DNA of 64,000 bases from Leucobacter viscericola (GTDB taxonomy: Bacteria > Actinomycetota > Actinomycetes > Actinomycetales > Microbacteriaceae), in assembly GCF_011299575.1 (NCBI RefSeq), contig NZ_CP049863.1, positions 2,604,001 to 2,668,000 on the forward strand, read 5' to 3'. Below the pieces are notes generated by a model. That model had not been told where the DNA came from and ran no database searches. It saw only the letters and a program-made list of their open reading frames with translations. The number at the start of each line of letters is the position of its first letter. Position 1 is the first letter of the stretch. A program made the position numbers and the translations under genes. Below are positions 18,585-26,523 of the stretch, one piece after another.

Positions 18585-20303
18585 TTGACTGGCGTTCTTT
18601 CTCGACGTTCTCGCCTTGTAACAGTTTCAGCCACCGCTGCCGCTTTCGGAGCAACGCTCGCATTTGGTGGAGCAACCGCCGTGTTTGCCGAGGAACCACA
18701 ACCGATCATTGATGTTGTTTATGTCGCAACAAACGTGGACACTTCACAGTTTGATGCCGGAACGGTGGCGGTGACTTACAGCCCGTCATATGACGCAACG
18801 CACCCGGTGCCCGATCTATCCCTGTACGGGGGTGCGGGTGAACCACAACCCATGACGATCAACTACACCGTGGCACCTCAGACTCCGGCCGCTGGCACCA
18901 CATCTGTCGCCACCGCTCCTGTGTCGGGTTGGCCGGTCGTGAGGACCAGCACAAGTGCTGGCAATACCGGTGGAATTGTCGGTGCAACGGCATCGTACCT
19001 GTCGTTTAGCGCCGTTGCCGGTGCTGGTACCACCAGCAATACGCCCGCAGCGCAAGCCTCCTGGACGACACACTGGGCGGACGTGCTGTCCGGAAAATAC
19101 CAGCCCACATCGACCATTGAAGTCAAACGACAAAGCTCTCCGAAGCTACCCGCTGGATTCGGCGCGATGACCCAGCCTGTTTACGCGATGTCAACTTCCG
19201 CTTCGAATGGTGTGTCTGGACCCGCGGGCGCAAACATTCCTGTCTTTGCCACCGCATCTGGCATGGATGGCGTAGCCAGGGCAACCTACACAGCACCGTT
19301 ACCGATCGTTTCAGACACGAACTCACACACCCTGGACATTCTCCGCGGAGCTGGCGATGGTGACCTCTCAAAAACACAGACGGTAAGCCTCAACATGACG
19401 TTTGCATCGTTTGTGCTCACCACGACCGACGGCACCACACCGGTGATCCCCGACGTCAAGCCCACAATCACCTCGAAGGCGCCCGCAAACGGTGAGGTTG
19501 GTGCCGCGTATACGCACCAGATCACCAGCACTGGTTCGCCTGCCGCAACATACCGAGTATCTGCTGGCAAGCTTCCTGACGGACTCACCCTTGATGGTGC
19601 GACGGGGAAGATCACGGGCAAGCCAACCAAAAGTGCCTCGTTCTCGTTCACGGTTGAGGCAACCAACGCTGCCGGTTCGGTAACTGCTGACTACACGATC
19701 AAGGTCGCCGAAAAGGGCACAACGCCTCCGTGCACGGTTCCTCGTAAGGTGTCTGTGTTCACCGACGTGGCCGTAAATCAGAAGTTCTACAAAGAGATCG
19801 ACTGGATGCACTGCATGAAGCTCTCGACCGGTTACGCCGATAAGACGTACCGTCCGAAGACCGAACTGTCGCGTGAAGCGATGGCCGCGTTCATGTATCG
19901 CCTTGAAGCACCCAAGGGCTACAAGGCCCCCGCAACCTCTCCATTTTCTGATGTGCCTACGAACCACAAGTTCTACAAAGAGATCGCGTGGATGAAGGAG
20001 TCAAAGCTCTCGACCGGTTATGCAGACGGTACGTACCGTCCGCAGGAGAACCTGTCACGTGAGGCGATGGCCGCGTTCATCTACCGACTCGAGGCGCAGG
20101 ACACAAAGAGCTACAAGGCACCCACAAAGGCAGAATTCGCTGATGTGGCCACAAGCCAGAAGTTCTACAGGGAGATCGCGTGGATGAAGGAGTCAAAGCT
20201 CTCGACCGGTTATGCAGACGGCTCGTACCGTCCGAAGGAAGACCTGTCGCGTGAGGCGATGGCCGCGTTCATCTACCGGCTTGTGACCGATTACAGGGCA
20301 TAA
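18585..20303 (+). CDS. Secreted protein with Ig-like domain and three SLH domains
   Basis: The 572-residue product starts at TTG 18585, with GGAG eight bases upstream. The signal peptide ends at VFA|EE (about residue 35). Residues about 40-280 form a unique beta-rich domain rich in Thr, Ala and Ser. Residues about 288-378 resemble a putative Ig (He_PIG) domain (PANGEVGAAYTHQITSTG...PDGLTLDGATGKITG). Three S-layer homology repeats follow, at about 388-440, 449-502 and 515-572. Each has the pattern FxDV...KFYKEI.WM...LSTGYAD.TYRP...LSREAMAAF.YRLE. The SLH repeats suggest non-covalent attachment to a wall polymer, in contrast to the covalent LAxTG signals of its neighbours. The gene follows the giant protein with its own leader and terminator. 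Confidence 0.88.
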   Translation: MTGVLSRRSRLVTVSATAAAFGATLAFGGATAVFAEEPQPIIDVVYVATNVDTSQFDAGTVAVTYSPSYDATHPVPDLSLYGGAGEPQPMTINYTVAPQTPAAGTTSVATAPVSGWPVVRTSTSAGNTGGIVGATASYLSFSAVAGAGTTSNTPAAQASWTTHWADVLSGKYQPTSTIEVKRQSSPKLPAGFGAMTQPVYAMSTSASNGVSGPAGANIPVFATASGMDGVARATYTAPLPIVSDTNSHTLDILRGAGDGDLSKTQTVSLNMTFASFVLTTTDGTTPVIPDVKPTITSKAPANGEVGAAYTHQITSTGSPAATYRVSAGKLPDGLTLDGATGKITGKPTKSASFSFTVEATNAAGSVTADYTIKVAEKGTTPPCTVPRKVSVFTDVAVNQKFYKEIDWMHCMKLSTGYADKTYRPKTELSREAMAAFMYRLEAPKGYKAPATSPFSDVPTNHKFYKEIAWMKESKLSTGYADGTYRPQENLSREAMAAFIYRLEAQDTKSYKAPTKAEFADVATSQKFYREIAWMKESKLSTGYADGSYRPKEDLSREAMAAFIYRLVTDYRA

Positions 20304-20345
20304 CCGGTACACGAAGTTCGCACGAACAAATTGAGTTAGTGCTGC

Positions 20346-20383
20346 GTGCGGCCCGAGAGAGTATTACTCCTCCCGGGCCACAC
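20346..20383 (+). terminator. Terminator-like hairpin after the SLH protein gene
   Basis: GGCCCG (20350-20355) pairs with CGGGCC (20374-20379) across an 18-base loop, and flanking GTG and CAC extend the pairing. No T-run follows. The position between the surface region and the cytochrome c maturation genes fits a transcription end. Confidence 0.45.
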
Positions 20384-20487
20384 CCGTGTCCAGATCGCAA
20401 AGACCAGCGATCGCCTCGGGTTTCGGCCGGGGAACCTGCCGCGTGAACTCCCAGAGTCCCGCTTGGTTCCGCCCGTAGAATAGCTGC

Positions 20488-21132
20488 GTGAGCGACAAAC
20501 TGCTGCATTTGGTGCGCCACGGCGAGGTAGATAACCCCGACCGTGTGCTGTACGGACGCCTGCCTGGGTTTTATCTTTCGGAGAGGGGTCAAAGCATGGC
20601 TGAAGCTGCTGCTCTCGAACTCGCCGGGAGCGATCGCCAGGTGGTGAAGCTGTATGCCTCACCGCTTGAACGCACACGTCAGTCTGCGCAGCCGATTGCG
20701 AGTGCGCTTGGACTCGATATCGTGCTTGAGGATCGCATCATCGAACCCACCAACTCGTTTGAGGGCATGGTGAATTCGGGATCAGACGCGGCCTTCAAAA
20801 AGCCGCGTTACTGGCACCGCTACTGGAACCCGTTCCGGCCGAGCTGGGGTGAGCCCTACCGTCAGATCGCTGATCGTATGCGTCACGCCATGGATGACGC
20901 CTGGGACTCCGTGCGGGGCGGCGACATCGTGATGGTGTCGCACCAAAACCCGATTTGGATGGCGCACCTTGATGTTGCAGGCAAGCCGCTTTTTCACAAC
21001 CCTGCGAGTCGCCGCTGCGACCTTTCAAGCATCACCACGTTTGAGCGCCGCGGAGAGCGCTGGTTCGAAGTTGACTATCGCACGCCCGCTCAGGGGCTGC
21101 TTGAGGACGCTGTAGATGTGGGGGCCGTATGA
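20488..21132 (+). CDS. Histidine phosphatase family protein
   Basis: The 214-residue cytoplasmic protein belongs to the phosphoglycerate-mutase-like superfamily. LVRHGEV near the N-terminus (residues about 7-13) carries the phosphorylated histidine and its arginine partner. SPLERTRQSAQPIA is the second conserved block and MVSHQNPIW carries the second catalytic histidine. The GTG start fits the N-terminal beta strand. It opens the actinobacterial cytochrome c maturation cluster and overlaps the next start by 4 bp (ATGA). The substrate is unknown; in this gene order, as in mycobacteria (Rv0525-Rv0529), it precedes TlpA, CcdA and ResB. Confidence 0.87.
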   Translation: MSDKLLHLVRHGEVDNPDRVLYGRLPGFYLSERGQSMAEAAALELAGSDRQVVKLYASPLERTRQSAQPIASALGLDIVLEDRIIEPTNSFEGMVNSGSDAAFKKPRYWHRYWNPFRPSWGEPYRQIADRMRHAMDDAWDSVRGGDIVMVSHQNPIWMAHLDVAGKPLFHNPASRRCDLSSITTFERRGERWFEVDYRTPAQGLLEDAVDVGAV

Positions 21133-21749
21133 TCCGCCGTCGCGCCGCAGCCCTAGTCGCCGTTCCGCTTCTCGCCGCGCTTGCCCTCACTGGCTGCAGC
21201 AGCGGGGGGAGTGATCTCTCGAAGCAGTGGCAGGAGTCCAGCGACAAGGGATACGTCTCTGGTGACGGTTCCTCTGAGAGCATTCCGAAAGACAAACGCA
21301 CAGACCCCGTTAAGTTCTCGGGCGAGACCGACAAGAACAATACGTACGGATCAGCCGACACTCTCGGTTCCGTGACCGTGGTCAATTTTTGGTACGCGGG
21401 TTGCGCCCCGTGTCGTGCAGAAGCCCCCGACCTTGAGGCGGCCTACGCTGAGTTCTCCGATAAGGGCGTCAAGTTCTTGGGCGTGAACACGAGGGATCAG
21501 GTTGCCCAGGCTCAGCAGTTTGCCGAGCAGTTCAACATTAAGTACCCCTCGATCATGGACAATGCTGGCGGCCGCGCTGTGCAGCGCGCCTTTGCCGGAG
21601 AGATACGACTGAATGCCGTGCCTACCACCCTCATCCTCGACACCGAGGGGCGGGTCGCGCACCGTGTCATCGGCCAGCTCGCGGGGGAGTCGCAGCTGCG
21701 TACGCTGATCGACGAGACGCTCGCCGAGTCAAGCAAGAGCGACTCGTAA
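21129..21749 (+). CDS. TlpA/ResA-like thiol-disulfide lipoprotein
   Basis: The 206-residue protein has a lipoprotein signal peptide with lipobox LALTGC (cysteine about residue 23). Its thioredoxin-like domain carries the active-site motif CAPC in VVNFWYAGCAPCRAEAPDL. The cis-proline segment NAVPTTLILDTEGRV follows. Such proteins reduce apocytochrome c haem-binding cysteines on the outer face of the membrane, fed with electrons by CcdA, which is encoded next. The start overlaps the stop of the histidine phosphatase by 4 bp and the gene is followed by ccdA after 6 bp, so all belong to one operon. Confidence 0.92.
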   Translation: MIRRRAAALVAVPLLAALALTGCSSGGSDLSKQWQESSDKGYVSGDGSSESIPKDKRTDPVKFSGETDKNNTYGSADTLGSVTVVNFWYAGCAPCRAEAPDLEAAYAEFSDKGVKFLGVNTRDQVAQAQQFAEQFNIKYPSIMDNAGGRAVQRAFAGEIRLNAVPTTLILDTEGRVAHRVIGQLAGESQLRTLIDETLAESSKSDS

Positions 21750-21755
21750 CCGACG

Positions 21756-22523
21756 GTGGACTTGCAAGGAATTGTCGCGGACGGGCAGCTGCTCGTCGCT
21801 TCGCTGATTGCACTCGCTGCCGGACTGGTGTCGTTTCTATCGCCGTGTGTGCTGCCACTTGTGCCGGGGTACCTTGCGTATGTTTCCGGAGTTGCCGGCA
21901 CGGCAAGTGTGAGTGCAGCGGATGCGAAGCGCGCGGGGAGTGCTGAACGTCGTCGCATGTTTCTCGGTTCGATCCTTTTCATCCTGGGATTCACCGTAAT
22001 TTTCGTGCTTGTAAACATTCTCGCCGGTTCGATTGGGTTCTGGCTCTGGGAATGGCAAGACACTCTCATTCGGGTCATGGGTGCAGTGGTGATCCTGATG
22101 GGTCTCGTCTTCATCGGTGCATTTTCGAAGCTGCAGGGGACCAGCCGCCTCAAATTCAAGCCTCGTGTTGGGCTGCTCGGAGCGCCCCTGCTGGGAATCG
22201 TGTTTGCACTGGGATGGGCACCTTGCATGGGCCCGACGCTCGGCATGGTCGTGACGCTTAGCGCTCAGACCGGGTCTGTTGGGCGCGCGGTCGTTCTTGC
22301 AATTTTCTATTGTCTGGGGCTGGGGATACCCTTTGTACTCGCGACGTTTGGTTTCGGCTGGATGACGCAGACCATGACATTCTTTAAACGGCATATACGC
22401 ACCGTCAACCTGATCGGCGGCGGCCTTCTGATCCTTATCGGTCTGCTAATGGTGGCCGGAGTCTGGAGCCAAATCATGTTCGAAATGCAGGCGGTGATTG
22501 AAGGATATGTCCCGGCCCTCTGA
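21756..22523 (+). CDS. ccdA: Cytochrome c biogenesis protein CcdA
   Basis: This 255-residue integral membrane protein passes electrons from cytoplasmic thioredoxin to TlpA/ResA. The GTG start leads into the first helix. FLSPCVLPLVPGYLAYVSGVAG in helix 1 and FALGWAPCMGPTLG in helix 4 carry the paired cysteines of the DsbD/CcdA family. About six transmembrane segments are visible, matching the family. There is no clear Shine-Dalgarno before the start, suggesting coupling to the upstream gene. The 3' end overlaps the resB start by 17-26 bases depending on which resB start is used. Confidence 0.92.
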   Translation: MDLQGIVADGQLLVASLIALAAGLVSFLSPCVLPLVPGYLAYVSGVAGTASVSAADAKRAGSAERRRMFLGSILFILGFTVIFVLVNILAGSIGFWLWEWQDTLIRVMGAVVILMGLVFIGAFSKLQGTSRLKFKPRVGLLGAPLLGIVFALGWAPCMGPTLGMVVTLSAQTGSVGRAVVLAIFYCLGLGIPFVLATFGFGWMTQTMTFFKRHIRTVNLIGGGLLILIGLLMVAGVWSQIMFEMQAVIEGYVPAL

Positions 22524-24162
22524 TTACGATGATGGCAGCGGAGCTGCTGCGCGCGTAGAGTCACCCGATATCGGGTTCCGCGGCTGGCTGCGTTGGTTCT
22601 GGCGTCAGCTCACGAGTATGCGGGTCGCTCTGATCCTGCTGCTGTTGCTCGCGGTCGCCGCGATCCCCGGATCGCTCGTGCCGCAGCGTAGCGCGGATCC
22701 GAACGGCGTACTGCAGTACCAGCAGGAACACCCCAAGCTCTTCCCAATCTTGGATGCCTTCCCGATTCAGGCGTTCGATGTCTACGGCTCGGTGTGGTTC
22801 TCGGCCATCTACCTGCTGCTGTTTATCTCGCTGATCGGCTGCGTGATCCCGCGTATCACTCACCACTGGCGCGCGTGGCGCGGGCAGCCACCAAAGACTC
22901 CTGCCCGACTGCAGCGTATGGCCGGGTACTCCGAAGTTCGGGTGTCGAACCCCGACGCGAGCGACGAAGAACGCGAGGCCTTTGCCGAGCAAGCGATCGC
23001 TGAGGCGGCCGCGATCCTGAAGAAGCAACGCTACCGCGTAAGGGTCGAGCAGACGAGCCGCCGCGGAGTTGCTGAAGTATCGGTGTCTGCCGAGCGCGGG
23101 TATCTGCGCGAGACGGGTAACCTGATCTTCCACTCGGCTCTTGTGGGCGTATTGATCAGCGTTGGTATCGGCGGACTCTTCACCTTTAACGGCCAGAAGG
23201 TGGTTGTTGAGGGTGAGACCATGCTCAATCAGCTCATCGACTACGACACCGTCAACTCGGGGCGTGCCTTCGACACCTCGAGCCTGGAGCCGTTCGGCCT
23301 TCGACTGGATTCTCTCGATGTGACCTACGTCACACCCGACGACGGCAACGTGAACGCCATCGGTCAGGTGCGCGACTACACCGCGAACGTGAAGCTCATT
23401 GAAACGGACGGGACCGAGTCGAAGCAGACCATCCGCGTGAACCACCCGCTGCGCGTGCACGGCTCACCGATCTACCTGATCGCAAACGGCTACGCGCCGA
23501 CCATCACGGTGAAGGACGCGAAGGGTAAGGTGCTCTATCACGAGTCCGTACCCTTTATTCCGCAGGACATGAATCTGACCTCCCTCGGGGTGATCAAGGT
23601 GCCTTATGGCCTGACAGACAGTAAGGGCAAAGAGACCCAGCTGGGTCTGCGCGGGTTCTTCTATCCGACAAAGGTCGACCTTGAATCGGGTGCTTTCACC
23701 TCGAACTACCCCGATCTCGAAAACCCCGTGCTGACACTCGACGTGTTTATGGGTGACCTCGGCCTTGATGATGGTGTGCCGCAGTCGGTGTACGCGCTCG
23801 ACACCACGAAGATGGAGCAGATCGCGGGTCGTAACCTCGACACCAAGTCGCTGCAACTGACACCGGGTAAAACGGTGGATCTGCCGAATGGGCTCGGCAC
23901 CGTGACGCTCGACGCTGTGCCTCGCTACGCTTCCTTCGACGTGATGCGCAACCCCGCGCAGGAGTGGGTGCTTGTGTTCGCGCTGCTCTCGCTGGGCGGG
24001 CTGATGTGGTCGCTGTTTGTGCCGCGTCGGCGCATGTGGGTCAAGGCGTTGCCCGACGAAGACGGAGTGCTGTTGCAGTACGCCGCCCTCGCCCGCGGTG
24101 ACGATCCGGCGCTTGAACGGGCCGTAACCGACCTGCGTGATCGCCACCGCGAGCGGCTGTAA
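22498..24162 (+). CDS. resB: Cytochrome c biogenesis protein ResB
   Basis: This membrane protein of about 551-554 residues forms, with CcsA/CcsB, the haem-handling complex that attaches haem to apocytochrome c. There are three N-proximal membrane helices (MRVALILLLLLAVAAIPGSL, near residue 37; FSAIYLLLFISLIGCVIP; LIFHSALVGVLISVGIGGLF). A large extracytoplasmic domain follows, and a final helix (WVLVFALLSLGGLMWSLFVP) ends in a basic tail. The TTG at 22498 or the ATG at 22507 may be the start; GAAGGA lies too close to the ATG to decide. In related genomes ccsB normally follows, but here the opposite-strand gene ends only 3 bp downstream. Confidence 0.92.
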   Translation: MKDMSRPSDYDDGSGAAARVESPDIGFRGWLRWFWRQLTSMRVALILLLLLAVAAIPGSLVPQRSADPNGVLQYQQEHPKLFPILDAFPIQAFDVYGSVWFSAIYLLLFISLIGCVIPRITHHWRAWRGQPPKTPARLQRMAGYSEVRVSNPDASDEEREAFAEQAIAEAAAILKKQRYRVRVEQTSRRGVAEVSVSAERGYLRETGNLIFHSALVGVLISVGIGGLFTFNGQKVVVEGETMLNQLIDYDTVNSGRAFDTSSLEPFGLRLDSLDVTYVTPDDGNVNAIGQVRDYTANVKLIETDGTESKQTIRVNHPLRVHGSPIYLIANGYAPTITVKDAKGKVLYHESVPFIPQDMNLTSLGVIKVPYGLTDSKGKETQLGLRGFFYPTKVDLESGAFTSNYPDLENPVLTLDVFMGDLGLDDGVPQSVYALDTTKMEQIAGRNLDTKSLQLTPGKTVDLPNGLGTVTLDAVPRYASFDVMRNPAQEWVLVFALLSLGGLMWSLFVPRRRMWVKALPDEDGVLLQYAALARGDDPALERAVTDLRDRHRERL

Positions 24163-24165
24163 GCG

Positions 24166-25131
24166 CTAGGCGCGCCTCATCTGCACGGCGAGCTTGCCGG
24201 TGGTTTCGCCTCGCTCGAGCTCGGCGAGCATCTCCGGGAGCTCGTCGGGCATGCCGACCCGAGTGAGATCCACCTTGATTGCACCGCTGGCAACGGCGTC
24301 GAGCGACCACCGCAGTGATTCTGCGGCGTGTTCCGGGTAGCTCGATAGCCAGGCACCAACGTTGAAGCCCGTGGTGGTTTTGTTCTCGAGCCAGTGCGCG
24401 AGCGAGCTGAGCTGAACATCGGGTGACTGTGATGCGTTGCCAACCCGCACGAGTCGTCCGCCGTTGCGTAGAGCACGGAACCCAATCTCCGTCGCCTCAC
24501 CTCCGACCGGGTCAATGACAACGTCGTAGGCACCCTCGGGGATGCGCCCGATTTCGCTGCGCAGGTAGGCGCTGCGGTAACCGAGGTGTTGCGCAAGGCC
24601 TCGCTTTTCTTCGGTGCCAGCAACCGCGTCAACGTGTGTGGCACCGAGTGCCTGCGCCACCTGCGCGAATTGCGAGCCCAGACCGCCGACACCCGCGTGT
24701 ACGAGCATGCTGTCTTGCGGCTCGAACCGCGCTGACCTCGTGAGCGCAAGGTGGGCCGTGACGGTGTTTACGGCCGTGACCGCGGCCATCTCGAGGCTGA
24801 GCCCCTGCGGAACAGCGGCAACATGGGTGGCGGGAACACAGGCAACCTCAGCGAACCCACCAGCGCCGAGCAGGATCGCGGCCACGGGATCCCCGACTGA
24901 AAATCCGGTGACCCCCTCGCCAAGCTCGCGGATTGTTCCAGAGACCTCAAGCCCGGGCACGAAATCTGGGCCGGAAGGCATAAAACCCGAGGTCCAGAAG
25001 GCGTCGATAAGGCCAATCCCCGCAAACGCGACGTCAATGGTGACCTGTCCGGGGCCGGGGTTCGGCGTCGAAACCTCAACGGGGCGGAGGGTGTTGGATC
25101 CTGCCCCCTGAATAACTGTGTGAGCAAGCAT
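24166..25131 (-). CDS. Zinc-independent MDR-family quinone oxidoreductase-like protein
   Basis: This 321-residue medium-chain dehydrogenase/reductase carries a GroES-like domain in the N-terminal half (PGPGQVTIDVAFAGIGLIDAFW, VPGLEVSGTI) and a Rossmann nucleotide-binding domain (VHAGVGGLGSQFAQVAQALGATH). No zinc-ligand cysteine cluster is seen, so it belongs with NADPH:quinone reductases and zeta-crystallin-like enzymes. GGAGAATC before the ATG is a good ribosome site. The gene is divergent from a MerR-family regulator, and its promoter has the over-long 19-bp spacer that MerR proteins act on, so induction by that regulator is likely. The true substrate is unknown. Confidence 0.88.
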   Translation of the reverse strand: MLAHTVIQGAGSNTLRPVEVSTPNPGPGQVTIDVAFAGIGLIDAFWTSGFMPSGPDFVPGLEVSGTIRELGEGVTGFSVGDPVAAILLGAGGFAEVACVPATHVAAVPQGLSLEMAAVTAVNTVTAHLALTRSARFEPQDSMLVHAGVGGLGSQFAQVAQALGATHVDAVAGTEEKRGLAQHLGYRSAYLRSEIGRIPEGAYDVVIDPVGGEATEIGFRALRNGGRLVRVGNASQSPDVQLSSLAHWLENKTTTGFNVGAWLSSYPEHAAESLRWSLDAVASGAIKVDLTRVGMPDELPEMLAELERGETTGKLAVQMRRA

Positions 25132-25166
25132 GATTCTCCTTAGTGCTGCGAACTACGTGAACCAGA

Positions 25167-25197
25167 ACACTAGAAGTTGGAGTGCACTCCAGCACAA
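25167..25197 (-). promoter_or_regulatory. MerR-type promoter/operator of the oxidoreductase gene
   Basis: Read on the minus strand, TTGTGC (25197-25192) and TAGTGT (25172-25167) are -35 and -10 boxes separated by 19 bp. The spacer contains the perfect palindrome TGGAGTGCACTCCA (25178-25191). Over-long spacers filled by a dyad are the hallmark of promoters activated by MerR-family proteins. A MerR-family gene starts at 25245 on the other strand, so it is the obvious ligand. Confidence 0.8.
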
Positions 25198-25244
25198 GCT
25201 CACGGCGGAGGCTTTGGCTGGGAATGCTTTGAAGTCGCCGAATT

Positions 25245-25694
25245 ATGCTCGTCTGCATGCAGAACAAAACTGGCGTGGGGATCACCGAGCTCTCGGAGCT
25301 CACCGGGCTCAGCAGCGACACGCTGCGCTGGTACGAACGCGAAGGCATTTTGCCTCGGGTTGGGCGGACGTCCGCTGGTCGACGGCACTACAGTGCGCGT
25401 GAGCAGGGGGTGGTGATGCTGCTCACCTCACTTCGTGAAACCGGGATGCCGACAGCGATGATGAAGGAGTTCGTCGCGCTTTTTGAGGAGGGGGCGGCCA
25501 GCCACGGACGCCGCATCACGCTGATGCAAGAAACGAGGGAACTGCTGGATCAGCGGCGCGCTCGACTCGACGAGGCTGCTGCCGCGCTCGACGCGAAGAT
25601 CGACCACTATGAGCAGTTGATTAGTGAAGGACTCGACTGCGATGGGGCACCCGTGACTCCGGGCGTGCGCGGGCTGCAGATTCAGCGCGGCTAA
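25245..25694 (+). CDS. MerR family transcriptional regulator
   Basis: The 149-residue protein has an N-terminal winged helix-turn-helix (GITELSELTGLSSDTLRWYEREGILP) and the R...GRRHY wing. A roughly 45-residue dimerisation coiled coil follows (RRITLMQETRELLDQRRARLDEAAAALDAKIDHYEQLI). No cysteine metal-binding pattern is seen at the C-terminus; the single C209-like cysteine in LDCDG is isolated. It therefore fits the MerR branch that senses organic electrophiles or stress rather than metals (inferred). The start may be ATG 25245 or ATG 25257. It is divergent from the quinone-oxidoreductase-like gene and probably regulates it. Confidence 0.9.
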   Translation: MLVCMQNKTGVGITELSELTGLSSDTLRWYEREGILPRVGRTSAGRRHYSAREQGVVMLLTSLRETGMPTAMMKEFVALFEEGAASHGRRITLMQETRELLDQRRARLDEAAAALDAKIDHYEQLISEGLDCDGAPVTPGVRGLQIQRG

Positions 25695-26488
25695 GAAACC
25701 TCCGCGTGGCCCGCGATACCGAGCCGTTCACCGAGCCCAAAGTAGTGCCTGAAGTTATAGACCAGCGGGCTCCAGCGCTCGGGGTTGACGTGGGAAGTGT
25801 GCGGAACAGTCAGCTCATCGGCCGCGTAGACCCTGCTGCACCGTGCATACACAATCGAGAGGCCGTCAGGCTCGTCATGGATGGAAGTGACCTTGGCCTC
25901 TAGATGCACGGGGAGTTCTGCGGCTCGTTGAGGAGCGACTGTGTCGGAGGGGAGAGGGTGCCACCCGACTGCTTCGAACTTGTTCGCAATGAAGCGTGAA
26001 CCCTTGCGTTTACTTGTTGGAACAGGGTCAGCGCCTGTCATGCCGCCGAGCTTCTCCACCGTCTGCCAGGTTTCCCCGTTGGCAAGGTTCAGAACCAGCT
26101 CGGGGTTTCGCCTGAGGTTAGCCACCGTGTGCCCGTCTGAGCCGAGACCGATGACCAAAAGGTTGTCGAGGGCCCAAAAGGAGGAAATTGGAGCCAGGTT
26201 CGAGGTTCCTGCTTCGTTCAGGGAAGAGACAACTCCTACCGGGTTTCCGAAATAGAGCACGGAAGGCTCGATCACGCGGTGGGTGGTGTTTGGGGTCGAG
26301 CTCTGAACTTGGTCGCCTGGTGCCTGCTGCGGTCCTTTGGAATCGGCTTGAGCGAGGGAGAGGAACGAGGATGCGCACATGCCACTATCTTCGGCCCCAT
26401 TCGTTTCGGTCGCGGTCGAACTGTGGCCCTCAAAAAGGGGATCAGCCTTGATGCTGTTCGCCATGCCGCAGAGATCGCGCCGATTCAA
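25691..26488 (-). CDS. Flavin reductase family protein (FMN-binding split barrel)
   Basis: The frame encodes 265 residues. From about residue 75 it has the flavin-reductase-like split-barrel pattern: VLYFGNPVGVVSSLNEAGTSNLAPISSFW, then LLVIGLGSDGHTVANLRRNPELVLNLAN. Such proteins bind FMN and reduce it or use it on a small substrate. The first 70 residues are Ser/Thr/Gln-rich and unlike the family. The start is therefore uncertain: TTG 26488 has GAGG upstream, and ATG 26464 or ATG 26380 are alternatives. Its 3' end overlaps the MerR gene by 4 bp on the opposite strand, and its 5' end is divergent from menG. Confidence 0.8.
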   Translation of the reverse strand: MNRRDLCGMANSIKADPLFEGHSSTATETNGAEDSGMCASSFLSLAQADSKGPQQAPGDQVQSSTPNTTHRVIEPSVLYFGNPVGVVSSLNEAGTSNLAPISSFWALDNLLVIGLGSDGHTVANLRRNPELVLNLANGETWQTVEKLGGMTGADPVPTSKRKGSRFIANKFEAVGWHPLPSDTVAPQRAAELPVHLEAKVTSIHDEPDGLSIVYARCSRVYAADELTVPHTSHVNPERWSPLVYNFRHYFGLGERLGIAGHAEVS

Positions 26489-26523
26489 GCTGCCTCGGAG
26501 GCTGGACGGGCTAGCATATAGGG

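Noticed and set aside
19752..20300. SLH repeats as evidence of a true S-layer
   Set aside because: SLH repeats show attachment potential only. No abundant S-layer protein gene or wall-polymer pyruvyltransferase is visible here.
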